Positions 23,639 to 31,446 of a DNA stretch of 64,000 nt are shown here, piece after piece. The DNA comes from CAKSST01 sp045535505. GTDB taxonomy: Bacteria; Bacillota; Clostridia; Oscillospirales; Acutalibacteraceae. Position numbers and translations under genes: made by a program. The stretch is from positions 124,001 to 188,000 of the forward strand of contig JAZSLU010000004.1 in assembly GCA_045535505.1 (NCBI GenBank). Direction: 5' to 3'. The first letter of the stretch is position 1. Every line of letters begins with the position of its first letter. Below the pieces are notes generated by a model. The model was given only the letters and a program-made list of their open reading frames with translations, was not told the origin of the DNA and did not search any database.

Positions 23639-24562
23639 TTGCCTATTAAAATTCCTAACGAATTACCTGCTGTTAAGACTCTGCTTGAAGAAAATATTTT
23701 TGTAATGACCGAAACAAGAGCAATGACGCAGGATATACGTCCTTTAAAAATTTTAATATTAAATCTTATGCCTACAAAAATTGTTACCGAAACGCAACTT
23801 GCACGTTTGCTTGGTAACACTCCTTTGCAGGTTGAGATGGAATTGATGCAAACCTCAAGCCACACTCCCAAAAATACGTCAAAAGAGCACATGTTGGCGT
23901 TTTATAAAACCTTTGACGAAATAAAAGACCAAAAGTTTGACGGTATGATAATTACGGGCGCACCTGTTGAAAAGATGGATTTTGAGCAGGTTGAATATTG
24001 GCAAGAGCTTTGTAACATAATGGAATGGAGCAAAAGCCACGTTACCAGTACCTTGCATATATGTTGGGGCGCACAGGCTGGTCTTTATTACCATTACGGT
24101 GTGAAAAAATACCCATTAGAACAAAAAATGTTCGGAATTTTTACGCACACGGTTGACCACAAAACGTCAATGCTTTTCAGGGGCTTTGATGATGAGTTTT
24201 TTGCTCCCCATTCACGCCATACCGAAATAAGACGTGAAGATGTTGAAAAGGTGTCCGAGCTTAAAATTTTGGCATCTTCAAAGGATGCAGGTGTACTTGC
24301 AATTTCAACCAAAAAGGGAAGACAAATTTTCATTACCGGTCATTTGGAGTATGACCAATACACCCTTGCAAAAGAATATGAGCGCGACATCTCTTTGGGC
24401 CTTAAAATTGATGTTCCAATCAACTATTATCCCGATGACAATCCAAAAAGACCGCCTATTGTCAAATGGCGCAGTCACGCAAATTTATTGTTCTACAACT
24501 GGCTTAACTATTTTGTTTATCAAACCACACCTTATGATATTAAAAGCATTGATAAAGAATAA
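23639..24562 (+). CDS. metA: Homoserine O-acetyltransferase (MetA/HTS type)
   Basis: A 307-residue glutamine-amidotransferase-like acyltransferase. Cys142 in HICWGAQAG is the nucleophile and HLEYD near residue 237 gives the His and Glu. Residue 111 is Glu (TGAPVEKM), which in characterised homologues goes with acetyl-CoA use, whereas Gly there goes with succinyl-CoA. This agrees with metY upstream. The start is a TTG at 23639 with AAAGGGTG before it. A terminator ends the operon. Confidence 0.93.
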   Translation: MPIKIPNELPAVKTLLEENIFVMTETRAMTQDIRPLKILILNLMPTKIVTETQLARLLGNTPLQVEMELMQTSSHTPKNTSKEHMLAFYKTFDEIKDQKFDGMIITGAPVEKMDFEQVEYWQELCNIMEWSKSHVTSTLHICWGAQAGLYYHYGVKKYPLEQKMFGIFTHTVDHKTSMLFRGFDDEFFAPHSRHTEIRREDVEKVSELKILASSKDAGVLAISTKKGRQIFITGHLEYDQYTLAKEYERDISLGLKIDVPINYYPDDNPKRPPIVKWRSHANLLFYNWLNYFVYQTTPYDIKSIDKE

Positions 24563-24564
24563 AA

Positions 24565-24594
24565 AAACAGAGCAGAAATTTCTGCTCTGTTTTG
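24565..24594. terminator. Bidirectional terminator
   Basis: A 30-base perfect palindrome (AAAACAGAGCAGAAA and its complement) with A/T-runs on both sides between converging genes. Confidence 0.88.
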
Positions 24595-24596
24595 GT

Positions 24597-25250
24597 TTAT
24601 TTTCGGTTTTTAATTTTTCTTGATCGTTTTAGTTTTTCAGGTTGAACAGGGGCGTAAGTGTCAAGATATTCTTCCCATTGTACACTTGAAAGTTCGGTAT
24701 ATTGCGATGAATAAATACGGTATAAATTATCAACCATTTTGTTGTAATCACGGTTTTCAATATAGTTGAAACGTATTAAAATTGCGCCAAGCCAACTGCC
24801 GCTTACAAGCAGTACAACCAAAGAAATGGCGTGGCGGAAAACATAAACGGCAGTTAGTCCCAAAAGGTCTTGACCGTCATTTAGTTCGCCGTAAAAGAAA
24901 ACCAGTAAAAATATACACAAGGCAGCATTTAACAAAACGGCACAAATTGCAGGAATGTATTTTTTGCTTTTGAACAAAAAACAGCACAAAATCGGCAAAA
25001 CTGTAAAAACTGCAACCGTTACGGTGCCGTTGTGAAGATTTGTTAATGCGTTACCGCTTTGAGCGTTCTTTGCCACCATAGAAGTGCCGATTATAAAGAT
25101 AAGGTTAATTATCGTAACAAAAAACGCAAAAATCAAATAAGTGAAATTTAATGCCTTGGCAATGCGACTGTCGGGTTTTGTAAAATTTTCGCCACGGCGC
25201 ATCCAAGCAATATGAACATAGGATAATATATTTTGGTTTTTTTGTGCCAT
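24597..25250 (-). CDS. Four-to-five-helix membrane protein of unknown function
   Basis: About 217 residues with a hydrophilic N-terminus (YVHIAWMRRGENFTKPDSRI) and hydrophobic helices at about residues 35-60, 78-97, 102-125 and 140-165. The C-terminal tail is charged (YNKMVDNLYRIYSSQYTEL, ending KLKRSRKIKNRK). I recognise no family. Three in-frame ATGs lie close together. I prefer 25250 because GGTGATG is best spaced for it. It is transcribed from 25271-25299, divergent from trmL. Confidence 0.6.
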   Translation of the reverse strand: MAQKNQNILSYVHIAWMRRGENFTKPDSRIAKALNFTYLIFAFFVTIINLIFIIGTSMVAKNAQSGNALTNLHNGTVTVAVFTVLPILCCFLFKSKKYIPAICAVLLNAALCIFLLVFFYGELNDGQDLLGLTAVYVFRHAISLVVLLVSGSWLGAILIRFNYIENRDYNKMVDNLYRIYSSQYTELSSVQWEEYLDTYAPVQPEKLKRSRKIKNRK

Positions 25251-25270
25251 ATTTTTCATCACCATAGAAC

Positions 25271-25299
25271 AGTATATTACAAAAAACTAAAATTTTCAA
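25271..25299 (-). promoter_or_regulatory. Promoter of the membrane protein gene
   Basis: On the minus strand TTGAAA, 17 bases, TATACT. Confidence 0.6.
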
Positions 25300-25306
25300 T
25301 CATACA

Positions 25307-25335
25307 TTGCCAAAAAGTGAATTTGGTTGTATAAT
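25307..25335 (+). promoter_or_regulatory. trmL promoter
   Basis: TTGCCA, 17 bases, TATAAT, divergent from the preceding gene's promoter. Confidence 0.7.
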
Positions 25336-25368
25336 ATCAAACGAAAAAGCAAAAGCAAGGTGAAGAAT

Positions 25369-25884
25369 ATGGAAATTAATATTGTGCTTGTTGAGCCTGA
25401 AATTCCTCAAAACACGGGCAATATCGCAAGAACCTGCGCCGCAACGGGCGCAAGACTGCATCTTGTAGGACCTATGGGATTTAAGGTTGACGACAAAAAG
25501 TTAAAACGTGCGGGACTTGATTATTGGTATTTGTTAGATATAACCTATTATGACAGTATTGATGAGTTTTTTGAAAAAAACAGCGGTGAGTTTTTTATGT
25601 TTACTACCAAGGCGCAACACGTTTATTCGGACGTCTCATACCCCGATAAATGTTATTTGTTTTTTGGCAAAGAAACCAAAGGCCTACCCGAAGATTTGCT
25701 TATTCAATATCATAAGAACTGTGTTAGGTTGCCAATGCTCGAAGAGGCGCGGAGTTTAAACCTCTCAAACACCGTAGCGGTGGCAGTTTACGAGGTGCTT
25801 CGTCAGCATGATTTTCCCAGATTGAAAGACTTTGGCGAATTGCACAATTCTTCTTGGCAAGATGTTTTAAAAAATGTTGAATAA
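25369..25884 (+). CDS. trmL: tRNA (cytidine/uridine-34 2'-O)-methyltransferase TrmL
   Basis: A 171-residue SPOUT enzyme of the short TrmL/YibK type. It has [24 protein letters not shown] at the N-terminus and the knot-forming motifs [12 protein letters not shown] and [22 protein letters not shown] at the SAM site. It would methylate the wobble ribose of tRNA-Leu isoacceptors. The start at 25369 follows AAGGTGAAG. pgk follows with its own promoter overlapping the 3' end. Confidence 0.93.
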   Translation: MEINIVLVEPEIPQNTGNIARTCAATGARLHLVGPMGFKVDDKKLKRAGLDYWYLLDITYYDSIDEFFEKNSGEFFMFTTKAQHVYSDVSYPDKCYLFFGKETKGLPEDLLIQYHKNCVRLPMLEEARSLNLSNTVAVAVYEVLRQHDFPRLKDFGELHNSSWQDVLKNVE

Positions 25885-25889
25885 AATTG

Positions 25890-25921
25890 TTGAAAAAATC
25901 AGAAAATATTGGTAATATAAT
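25890..25921 (+). promoter_or_regulatory. pgk promoter region
   Basis: TTGAAA at 25890-25895 is followed by TAATAT (17-base spacer) overlapping TATAAT at 25916-25921. Which -10 is used cannot be told from sequence. Confidence 0.5.
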
Positions 25922-25961
25922 AAGGATAGTAATATTTCAAAACAGAAAGGTAGATAAATTT

Positions 25962-27152
25962 ATGGCAGCTATTACCAAAAAGACAGTTGAAGACATTGAA
26001 GTTTCCGGTAAAAAAGTTCTCGTTCGTTGTGACTTTAACGTTCCTCTTAAAGACGGTGTTATTACCAGCGACAAGAGAATTGTTGCTTCATTGCCCACCA
26101 TTAAGTATTTAATTGAAAACAAAGCAAAGGTTATTCTTTGTTCACATCTTGGCAGACCCAAGGGTGAAGTTGTTCCCGAATTTTCACTTAAACCTGTTGC
26201 AGCACGTCTTGCAGAGCTTTTAGGTCAGCCCGTTAAGATGGCCCAGGACGTTGTAGGCGAAAGCGCACAGGCTCTTTCAGCATCACTCCAAGACGGCGAA
26301 GTTCTCCTTCTTGAGAACGTTCGTTACGAAAAGGGCGAAACCAAGAACGATGAAGAGCTTTCAAAGAAATTTGCTGCTCTTGCAGACATTTTTGTTAACG
26401 ATGCTTTCGGCTCAGCTCACAGAGCACACGCTTCAACCGCAGGTGTTACAGCTTATATTCCTGCAGTTTGCGGCTACCTCATTCAAAAAGAGATTGAGTT
26501 TATCGGTGGCGCATTAGAAGACCCCAAACGTCCCTTGGTTGCTATTCTCGGCGGTGCAAAGGTTTCTGATAAAATTGGTGTTATTGACAACCTTATTAAC
26601 AAGGTTGACACACTTATCATCGGCGGCGGTATGGCTTATACCTTTATTAAAGCTATGGGCGACCCCATCGGTTCTTCAATCTGCGAAGAAGACAAACTTG
26701 ACCTTGCAAAAGATTTGATTAAAAAAGCAAGAGAAAACAAGGTTAACTTTGTTCTTCCTGTTGATAACGTTATCGCACGTGAATATAAAGAAGATTCTGT
26801 TTGCATGGAAATTCCCTCAGATTGCATTCCTGACGGCTGGATGGGTCTTGACATTGGTCCTATCTCACGTGAACTTTTCTCAAAATCATTGCAGGGCGCA
26901 GGTACTGTAATCTGGAACGGTCCTATGGGCGTTTCAGAGTGGGATAACTTTGCTAACGGTACAAAAGACGTTGCTAAAGCAGTTGCTGAATGTGGCGCAA
27001 TTTCAATTATCGGCGGCGGTGATTCTGCAGCAGCTGTTCAAAAACTCGGATATGCTGACAAAATGTCACATATTTCAACCGGCGGCGGCGCATCACTCGA
27101 ATATCTTGAGGGTAAAGAGCTTCCCGGTATCGCAGCACTTAACGATAAATAA
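25962..27152 (+). CDS. pgk: Phosphoglycerate kinase
   Basis: A 396-residue enzyme that makes ATP and 3-phosphoglycerate from 1,3-bisphosphoglycerate. Motifs: [62 protein letters not shown], and the late [13 protein letters not shown] with the hinge region [16 protein letters not shown] 25962 with GAAAGG upstream gives the usual N-terminus. It is first in the pgk-tpiA-gpmI run. Codon use is strongly biased, as expected for a highly expressed gene. Confidence 0.97.
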   Translation: MAAITKKTVEDIEVSGKKVLVRCDFNVPLKDGVITSDKRIVASLPTIKYLIENKAKVILCSHLGRPKGEVVPEFSLKPVAARLAELLGQPVKMAQDVVGESAQALSASLQDGEVLLLENVRYEKGETKNDEELSKKFAALADIFVNDAFGSAHRAHASTAGVTAYIPAVCGYLIQKEIEFIGGALEDPKRPLVAILGGAKVSDKIGVIDNLINKVDTLIIGGGMAYTFIKAMGDPIGSSICEEDKLDLAKDLIKKARENKVNFVLPVDNVIAREYKEDSVCMEIPSDCIPDGWMGLDIGPISRELFSKSLQGAGTVIWNGPMGVSEWDNFANGTKDVAKAVAECGAISIIGGGDSAAAVQKLGYADKMSHISTGGGASLEYLEGKELPGIAALNDK

Positions 27153-27169
27153 TTTATTTTAAAATAAAA

Positions 27170-27203
27170 CGGACCCGAATAGACTTTTTTCTGTTCGGGC
27201 CCG
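27170..27203 (+). promoter_or_regulatory. Intercistronic hairpin between pgk and tpiA
   Basis: A stem of about 13 bp (GGACCCGAATAGA / TCTGTTCGGGCCC, one mismatch, one wobble) with a T-rich loop. No U-run follows, so it is more likely an mRNA-stabilising or processing structure than a terminator. Confidence 0.6.
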
Positions 27204-27232
27204 AACTATGTATTTTTAAGGAGAGTTTTATT

Positions 27233-28003
27233 ATGAATAAAGCAAAAAGAGCAGCAGTTATAGCTGGTAACTGGAAAATGAACAAAACACCCGCTGAGAC
27301 AACTGCACTTATTAACGAAATGAAACCCTTGGTTGCAGATGCTGACTGCAAGGTTGTGCTTTGTGTTCCTTTTGTGGACATTGATGCAGCTGTTAAGGCA
27401 GCCGAAGGCTCAAATATTGAAATCGGCGCTGAAAACTGCCACTTTGCACAAAGCGGCGCATACACAGGCGAAATTTCAGCAGAAATGTTGGTTGCTTGCG
27501 GCGTAAAATACGTTGTTGTTGGACACAGTGAGCGCAGACAATATTTTGGTGAGACCGACCAGACTGTTAACCTTCGCACAAAGGCTGTTTTAGATGCAGG
27601 TCTTACTGCTATCGTTTGTGTTGGCGAAACCTTAGAGCAGAGAGAACTTGGTTATACCGAAACATTGCTTAAATATCAAACTAAGATGGCACTTACAAAC
27701 GTTAGCCAAGAGCAGCTTAAAAATGTTATTATCGCTTATGAGCCTGTTTGGGCTATCGGCACAGGTGTTACTGCTACTGCTGAACAGGCTAATGAGGGTA
27801 ACGGCTATGTTCGCGCTGCTATTGCAGAGGCCTACGGTGCAGATGCTGCCGAGACCGTTACAATTCAGTACGGCGGTTCAATGAATCCTAAGAATGCTGA
27901 CGAACTTCTTGCAAAAGTCAATGTTGACGGCGGTCTTATCGGCGGCGCATCATTAAAAGCAGAAGATTTCTCTGTTATTGTAAAAGCTGCAACAAACGGC
28001 TAA
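27233..28003 (+). CDS. tpiA: Triosephosphate isomerase
   Basis: A 256-residue TIM-barrel enzyme interconverting dihydroxyacetone phosphate and glyceraldehyde 3-phosphate. Catalytic residues are clear: Asn and Lys in AGNWKMNKT, His in VVVGHSERRQYF, and Glu in IIAYEPVWAIGTG. Phosphate-binding loops are IQYGGSMNPKNADEL and GGLIGGASL. Ribosome site AAGGAGAG. It follows pgk across a hairpin and precedes gpmI by 22 bases. Confidence 0.97.
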   Translation: MNKAKRAAVIAGNWKMNKTPAETTALINEMKPLVADADCKVVLCVPFVDIDAAVKAAEGSNIEIGAENCHFAQSGAYTGEISAEMLVACGVKYVVVGHSERRQYFGETDQTVNLRTKAVLDAGLTAIVCVGETLEQRELGYTETLLKYQTKMALTNVSQEQLKNVIIAYEPVWAIGTGVTATAEQANEGNGYVRAAIAEAYGADAAETVTIQYGGSMNPKNADELLAKVNVDGGLIGGASLKAEDFSVIVKAATNG

Positions 28004-28024
28004 TTTCTGAAAGGAAAAATTAAA

Positions 28025-29557
28025 ATGAAAAAACCTTTGGTTTTAACCATAATGGACGGCTTTGGCATGAACTCTAATAAAGAGGGTAATGCTATTGATG
28101 CCGCCAACACTCCAAACCTTGACAGCATTTTTGCAAAATATCCTACAACCCATATCGGTGCATCCGGCATGGATGTAGGGTTGCCTGACGGACAGATGGG
28201 TAACAGCGAGGTTGGTCATACAAATATCGGCGCAGGTCGTGTTGTATATCAAGAGTTAACCCGCATTACAAAATCCATCAAAGATGGCGATTTTTTTGAG
28301 AACCAAGAACTTTGTGCCGCTATGGATAACTGCCTTAAAAACGGCTCGGCTCTACATATAATGGGCCTTGTTTCTGACGGTGGTGTTCACAGCCACAATA
28401 CTCACCTTTATGCGTTAGTAGAACTTGCAAAGAAAAAAGGTCTTAAAGACGTTTTTGTTCATTGTTTCCTTGACGGACGTGACGTTCCTCCCGCATCAGG
28501 TGCAGGTTTTGTAGAAGAACTTAAAGCGCAACTTGAAAAAATTGGTGTTGGCAAAATTGCAAGTGTTGCAGGCAGATATTATGCAATGGACCGTGATACC
28601 CAGTGGTCACGTGTTGAAAAGGCTTATAATGCTATTGTGAACTGTGAGGGTACAGTTTTTGCTGACCCTGTTCAAGCGATAAAAACTTCTTACGAAACTG
28701 TTGACGGGGACGGCAAAAATCTCACCGACGAGTTTGTTATCCCAACAGTTATTGAGGGTGCTCAAGGCGTAAACAATGGCGATAGTATTATATTCTTCAA
28801 CTTCCGTCCCGACCGCGCACGTGAAATCACACGCGCATTCTGTGACGATGCTTTTGCTGACTTTGAGCGCAAAGGCGGAAGAAAAGACGTATATTATGTA
28901 TGTATGACCGAGTATGACGCAACAATGCCCAATGTAAAAATTGCGTTCAAACCTCAAACCCTCACAATGACAATGGGGGAAACTCTTTCTAAAAACGGCA
29001 AAACACAGCTTCGAATTGCTGAAACTACAAAATATGCTCACGTAACCTTCTTCTTTAACGGCGGTGAAGAGGTAATGTTTGAGGGCGAGGACAGAATTTT
29101 GGTTCCAACTCCTGACGTTGCAACCTTTGACCTTATGCCAGAGATGAGTGCATACCCTGTATGCGACAAGGTTGTTGATGCAATAAAAAGCGGCAAATAT
29201 GATGCAATTATCCTTAACTTTGCAAACTGCGATATGGTAGGTCACACAGGTATTTTTGAGGCGGCAGTTAAGGCTGTTGAAACGGTTGATGCTTGTGTTG
29301 GCAAGGTTGTTGAAGCAACACTTTCTATGGATGGTGTGGTTATCATCACAGCCGACCACGGTAATGCAGACTATATGTTTGAGCCAGATGGCACACCGTT
29401 TACTGCACACACAACCAATCTTGTTCCTTTTACGGTTGTTGGTTATGATTGCGCTCTTCGCGAGGGCGGTAAACTTTGCGACATTTCACCCACAATGCTT
29501 GAAATTTTGGGCGTTAAAAAACCGGCTGAAATGTTGGGCGAAAGTCTTATAAAATAA
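28025..29557 (+). CDS. gpmI: 2,3-bisphosphoglycerate-independent phosphoglycerate mutase
   Basis: A 510-residue Mn-dependent enzyme of the alkaline phosphatase superfamily converting 3- to 2-phosphoglycerate. It has the first metal motif TIMDGFGM, the catalytic serine in GQMGNSEVGHTNIGAG, HCFLDGRDVPP, NFRPDRARE, NFANCDMVGHTG and ITADHGNADYM. The length is normal. It ends the glycolytic operon before a strong terminator. Confidence 0.97.
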   Translation: MKKPLVLTIMDGFGMNSNKEGNAIDAANTPNLDSIFAKYPTTHIGASGMDVGLPDGQMGNSEVGHTNIGAGRVVYQELTRITKSIKDGDFFENQELCAAMDNCLKNGSALHIMGLVSDGGVHSHNTHLYALVELAKKKGLKDVFVHCFLDGRDVPPASGAGFVEELKAQLEKIGVGKIASVAGRYYAMDRDTQWSRVEKAYNAIVNCEGTVFADPVQAIKTSYETVDGDGKNLTDEFVIPTVIEGAQGVNNGDSIIFFNFRPDRAREITRAFCDDAFADFERKGGRKDVYYVCMTEYDATMPNVKIAFKPQTLTMTMGETLSKNGKTQLRIAETTKYAHVTFFFNGGEEVMFEGEDRILVPTPDVATFDLMPEMSAYPVCDKVVDAIKSGKYDAIILNFANCDMVGHTGIFEAAVKAVETVDACVGKVVEATLSMDGVVIITADHGNADYMFEPDGTPFTAHTTNLVPFTVVGYDCALREGGKLCDISPTMLEILGVKKPAEMLGESLIK

Positions 29558-29565
29558 CAAAACAA

Positions 29566-29596
29566 AAAAGCGGCTTTAAAGCCGCTTTTATTTTTG
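29566..29596 (+). terminator. Terminator of the glycolytic operon
   Basis: AAAAGCGGC / GCCGCTTTT stem around TTTAAA, followed by ATTTTT. Confidence 0.9.
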
Positions 29597-29619
29597 CAAT
29601 TTTAAAAAATCAAATAGGT

Positions 29620-29656
29620 ACAACAAAACAAGGGCGCACATAAACACACCCTTGTT
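29620..29656 (-). terminator. rpsT terminator
   Basis: Minus-strand stem AACAAGGG / CCCTTGTT with a 14-base loop, followed by TTGTTG. Moderate strength. Confidence 0.55.
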
Positions 29657-29674
29657 AATTGTATTGTACATTAA

Positions 29675-29935
29675 TTACTGAGCCTTGTTGTATTTTTTAG
29701 CAAGTGCAGATTGCTTGCGGGCTGCAGTATTCTTGTGAAGAATGCCTTTTGTAACAGCAGTGTCGATAGCTGAAACAGCGTTCTTGTAAGCAACTTCTTT
29801 GTCAGCAGCATTTGTCTCGATTGCTACAACGGCTTTTTTAAGAGCAGTTTTAAGCGCAGAGCGGTTTGCTTTGTTGCGAAGATAATTGTTGTGGCTTACT
29901 TCAACACGCTTTTTTGCAGACTTAATGTTAGGCAT
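29675..29935 (-). CDS. rpsT: 30S ribosomal protein S20
   Basis: An 86-residue basic three-helix protein starting MPNIKSAKKRVEVS, the classical S20 N-terminus, with LHKNTAARKQSALAKKYN at the end. It binds 16S rRNA early in assembly. Ribosome site AGGAGGTG. The promoter at 29968-29996 gives a leader of about 25-30 bases. It is divergent from spoIIP. Confidence 0.98.
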   Translation of the reverse strand: MPNIKSAKKRVEVSHNNYLRNKANRSALKTALKKAVVAIETNAADKEVAYKNAVSAIDTAVTKGILHKNTAARKQSALAKKYNKAQ

Positions 29936-29967
29936 TTACACACCTCCTAAAAATAATGAACATTAGT

Positions 29968-29996
29968 ATATTACCACCTTTTTTGAATAATTGCAA
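29968..29996 (-). promoter_or_regulatory. rpsT promoter
   Basis: On the minus strand TTGCAA, 17 bases, TAATAT. Confidence 0.6.
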
Positions 29997-30069
29997 CAAT
30001 TATTTACTGTATATTTTCAAAAAAATTACAGATAACAGTAAAAAATGGCTTTTTGTGTTCATTTTAAGT

Positions 30070-30098
30070 AAATATTTTTATGGTTGCACTCATAAATT
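30070..30098 (+). promoter_or_regulatory. Sigma-E-type promoter of spoIIP
   Basis: AAATATT (30070-30076), 14 bases, CATAAATT (30091-30098). This is close to the mother-cell sigma-E consensus (KMATATT, 13-15 bases, CATACAHT), differing at one position of each element. Confidence 0.65.
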
Positions 30099-30119
30099 AT
30101 AAAGAGGTGAGTGTGCAAA

Positions 30120-31139
30120 ATGAAAAAAGTTAAAGGCATTTTGTTGTTAGGTATAACTTTTTTGGTGGCGGTATTTACGTTTTTGTTTTGCACAAGCAAA
30201 CTTGAAGCTTTGGGCATAACCGACACTAAAAATATATATATTTCAAACGTGGATAGCGAGATAGAGTATCACGTTCCCGATATAAATGTTTCGTCAACAC
30301 AAACATCAAGCGCAGAAAACGCCCAAATTGCAAACGGCAGCGGGAACGTGCTGGGAGAGATAAAAGAAAAATTTTTGTCACCCTACAATGCCGGTCTTGC
30401 ATATAACAATGTTTATGTAAGAAATAAAACATCACACAACATAAATCTAAAAAGCGAACTGGAGCAGAATTTAAAATTTTCTATAAATAAACAACAAGGA
30501 CCGCAGGTGCTTATTGTTCATACCCACACGACCGAGTCGTATATGAATGAAGACAGAAATTATTATACCGATACTGATTATTCTCGCTCTACGGATGAAA
30601 CCTTTAATATGATAGCAATAGGAACAATTTTTGCAGAGCAGTTGAATCAAGCGGGTATTCAAACATTGCACGACAAAACAGTGCACGACTATCCATCTTA
30701 TTCAGGCAGTTATTCAAGAAGCGAAAAGACAATAAAAGCGGCTTTACAAGAACATCCTACGATAAAGGTGGTTGTTGATATCCATAGAGATGCCATTATG
30801 GCAGATAGCACAACAAAAACAAAACCCGTAGTAGAAATTGAGGGCAAAAAAGCGGCCCAGGTTATGCTTGTTATGGGTTCGCAAGACGGCAGTGTAAAAA
30901 ACTTTGAAAACTGGAAAGAAAATTTCCGACTGGCAATAAAATATCAGCAAACATTAGAGGTTATGTATCCGGGTCTTGCGCGCCCGCTTGTTTTGGCGGC
31001 AAAAAAGTATAATGAAAATCTTACCCAAGGCTCAATGCTGCTTGAGGTGGGAACAGATGCAAATTCTTTTGAGGAGGCAAAACGTTCGGCAAAGTATGCG
31101 GGTAGCGCACTTGCGGCTTTGCTTAACACAATACAATGA
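30120..31139 (+). CDS. spoIIP: Stage II sporulation protein P
   Basis: A 339-residue sporulation cell-wall hydrolase with an N-terminal membrane anchor (residues 6-26). The SpoIIP catalytic region has VLIVHTHTTESYM and VVVDIHRDAI as zinc-ligand motifs and LLEVGTDANSFEEA near the end. With SpoIID and SpoIIM it remodels septal peptidoglycan during engulfment. I chose ATG 30120 with AGAGGTGA nine bases upstream. A sigma-E-like promoter precedes it. Its stop overlaps the next gene (ATGA). Confidence 0.95.
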   Translation: MKKVKGILLLGITFLVAVFTFLFCTSKLEALGITDTKNIYISNVDSEIEYHVPDINVSSTQTSSAENAQIANGSGNVLGEIKEKFLSPYNAGLAYNNVYVRNKTSHNINLKSELEQNLKFSINKQQGPQVLIVHTHTTESYMNEDRNYYTDTDYSRSTDETFNMIAIGTIFAEQLNQAGIQTLHDKTVHDYPSYSGSYSRSEKTIKAALQEHPTIKVVVDIHRDAIMADSTTKTKPVVEIEGKKAAQVMLVMGSQDGSVKNFENWKENFRLAIKYQQTLEVMYPGLARPLVLAAKKYNENLTQGSMLLEVGTDANSFEEAKRSAKYAGSALAALLNTIQ

Positions 31140-31336
31140 AAAACAAAGACAAAAAATATTGGTTTTGGCGTTCGGTTTGTATATCTTCGGTGATTTTCGG
31201 CTGTATAGTTTTAGGTATTGCCGGTGTGGCAAAAGCTTTTGAAGGCATTTCAAAAACGGCATTTTATGAACAACAATCGGCAATAGAGATAACAGAAAAC
31301 GAGATAATTATATTGGGACAAAGGTTTGAGTTTTAA
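31136..31336 (+). CDS. Small membrane protein in the spoIIP operon
   Basis: A 66-residue protein with a basic N-terminus (MKNKDKKYWFWRS) and one hydrophobic helix at about residues 13-35. A short external tail ends in IILGQRFEF. The start overlaps the spoIIP stop by four bases, so it should be expressed in the mother cell together with spoIIP. I recognise no family, and a sporulation role is inferred only from position. Confidence 0.65.
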   Translation: MKNKDKKYWFWRSVCISSVIFGCIVLGIAGVAKAFEGISKTAFYEQQSAIEITENEIIILGQRFEF

Positions 31337-31351
31337 ATATTAATATATGGC

Positions 31352-31380
31352 TTGAACTAACGGCAAAAAAGTAGTATAAT
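31352..31380 (+). promoter_or_regulatory. Promoter of the LTA-synthase-like gene
   Basis: TTGAAC, 17 bases, TATAAT. Confidence 0.75.
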
Positions 31381-31446
31381 CAAAATATATGTCGTTGTTT
31401 GTAAAAAGCTGTAAAACTTTTTGCATCATAAAAAGGATGTGGAATA

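Noticed and set aside
27170..27203. Terminator after pgk
   Set aside because: There is no U-run after the stem, and tpiA follows closely without a promoter I can identify.
28607..29410. Antisense frame of about 267 residues inside gpmI
   Set aside because: It lies opposite a strongly conserved glycolytic gene, has no ribosome site, and is rich in Cys, His and Asn as expected of a codon-bias shadow.
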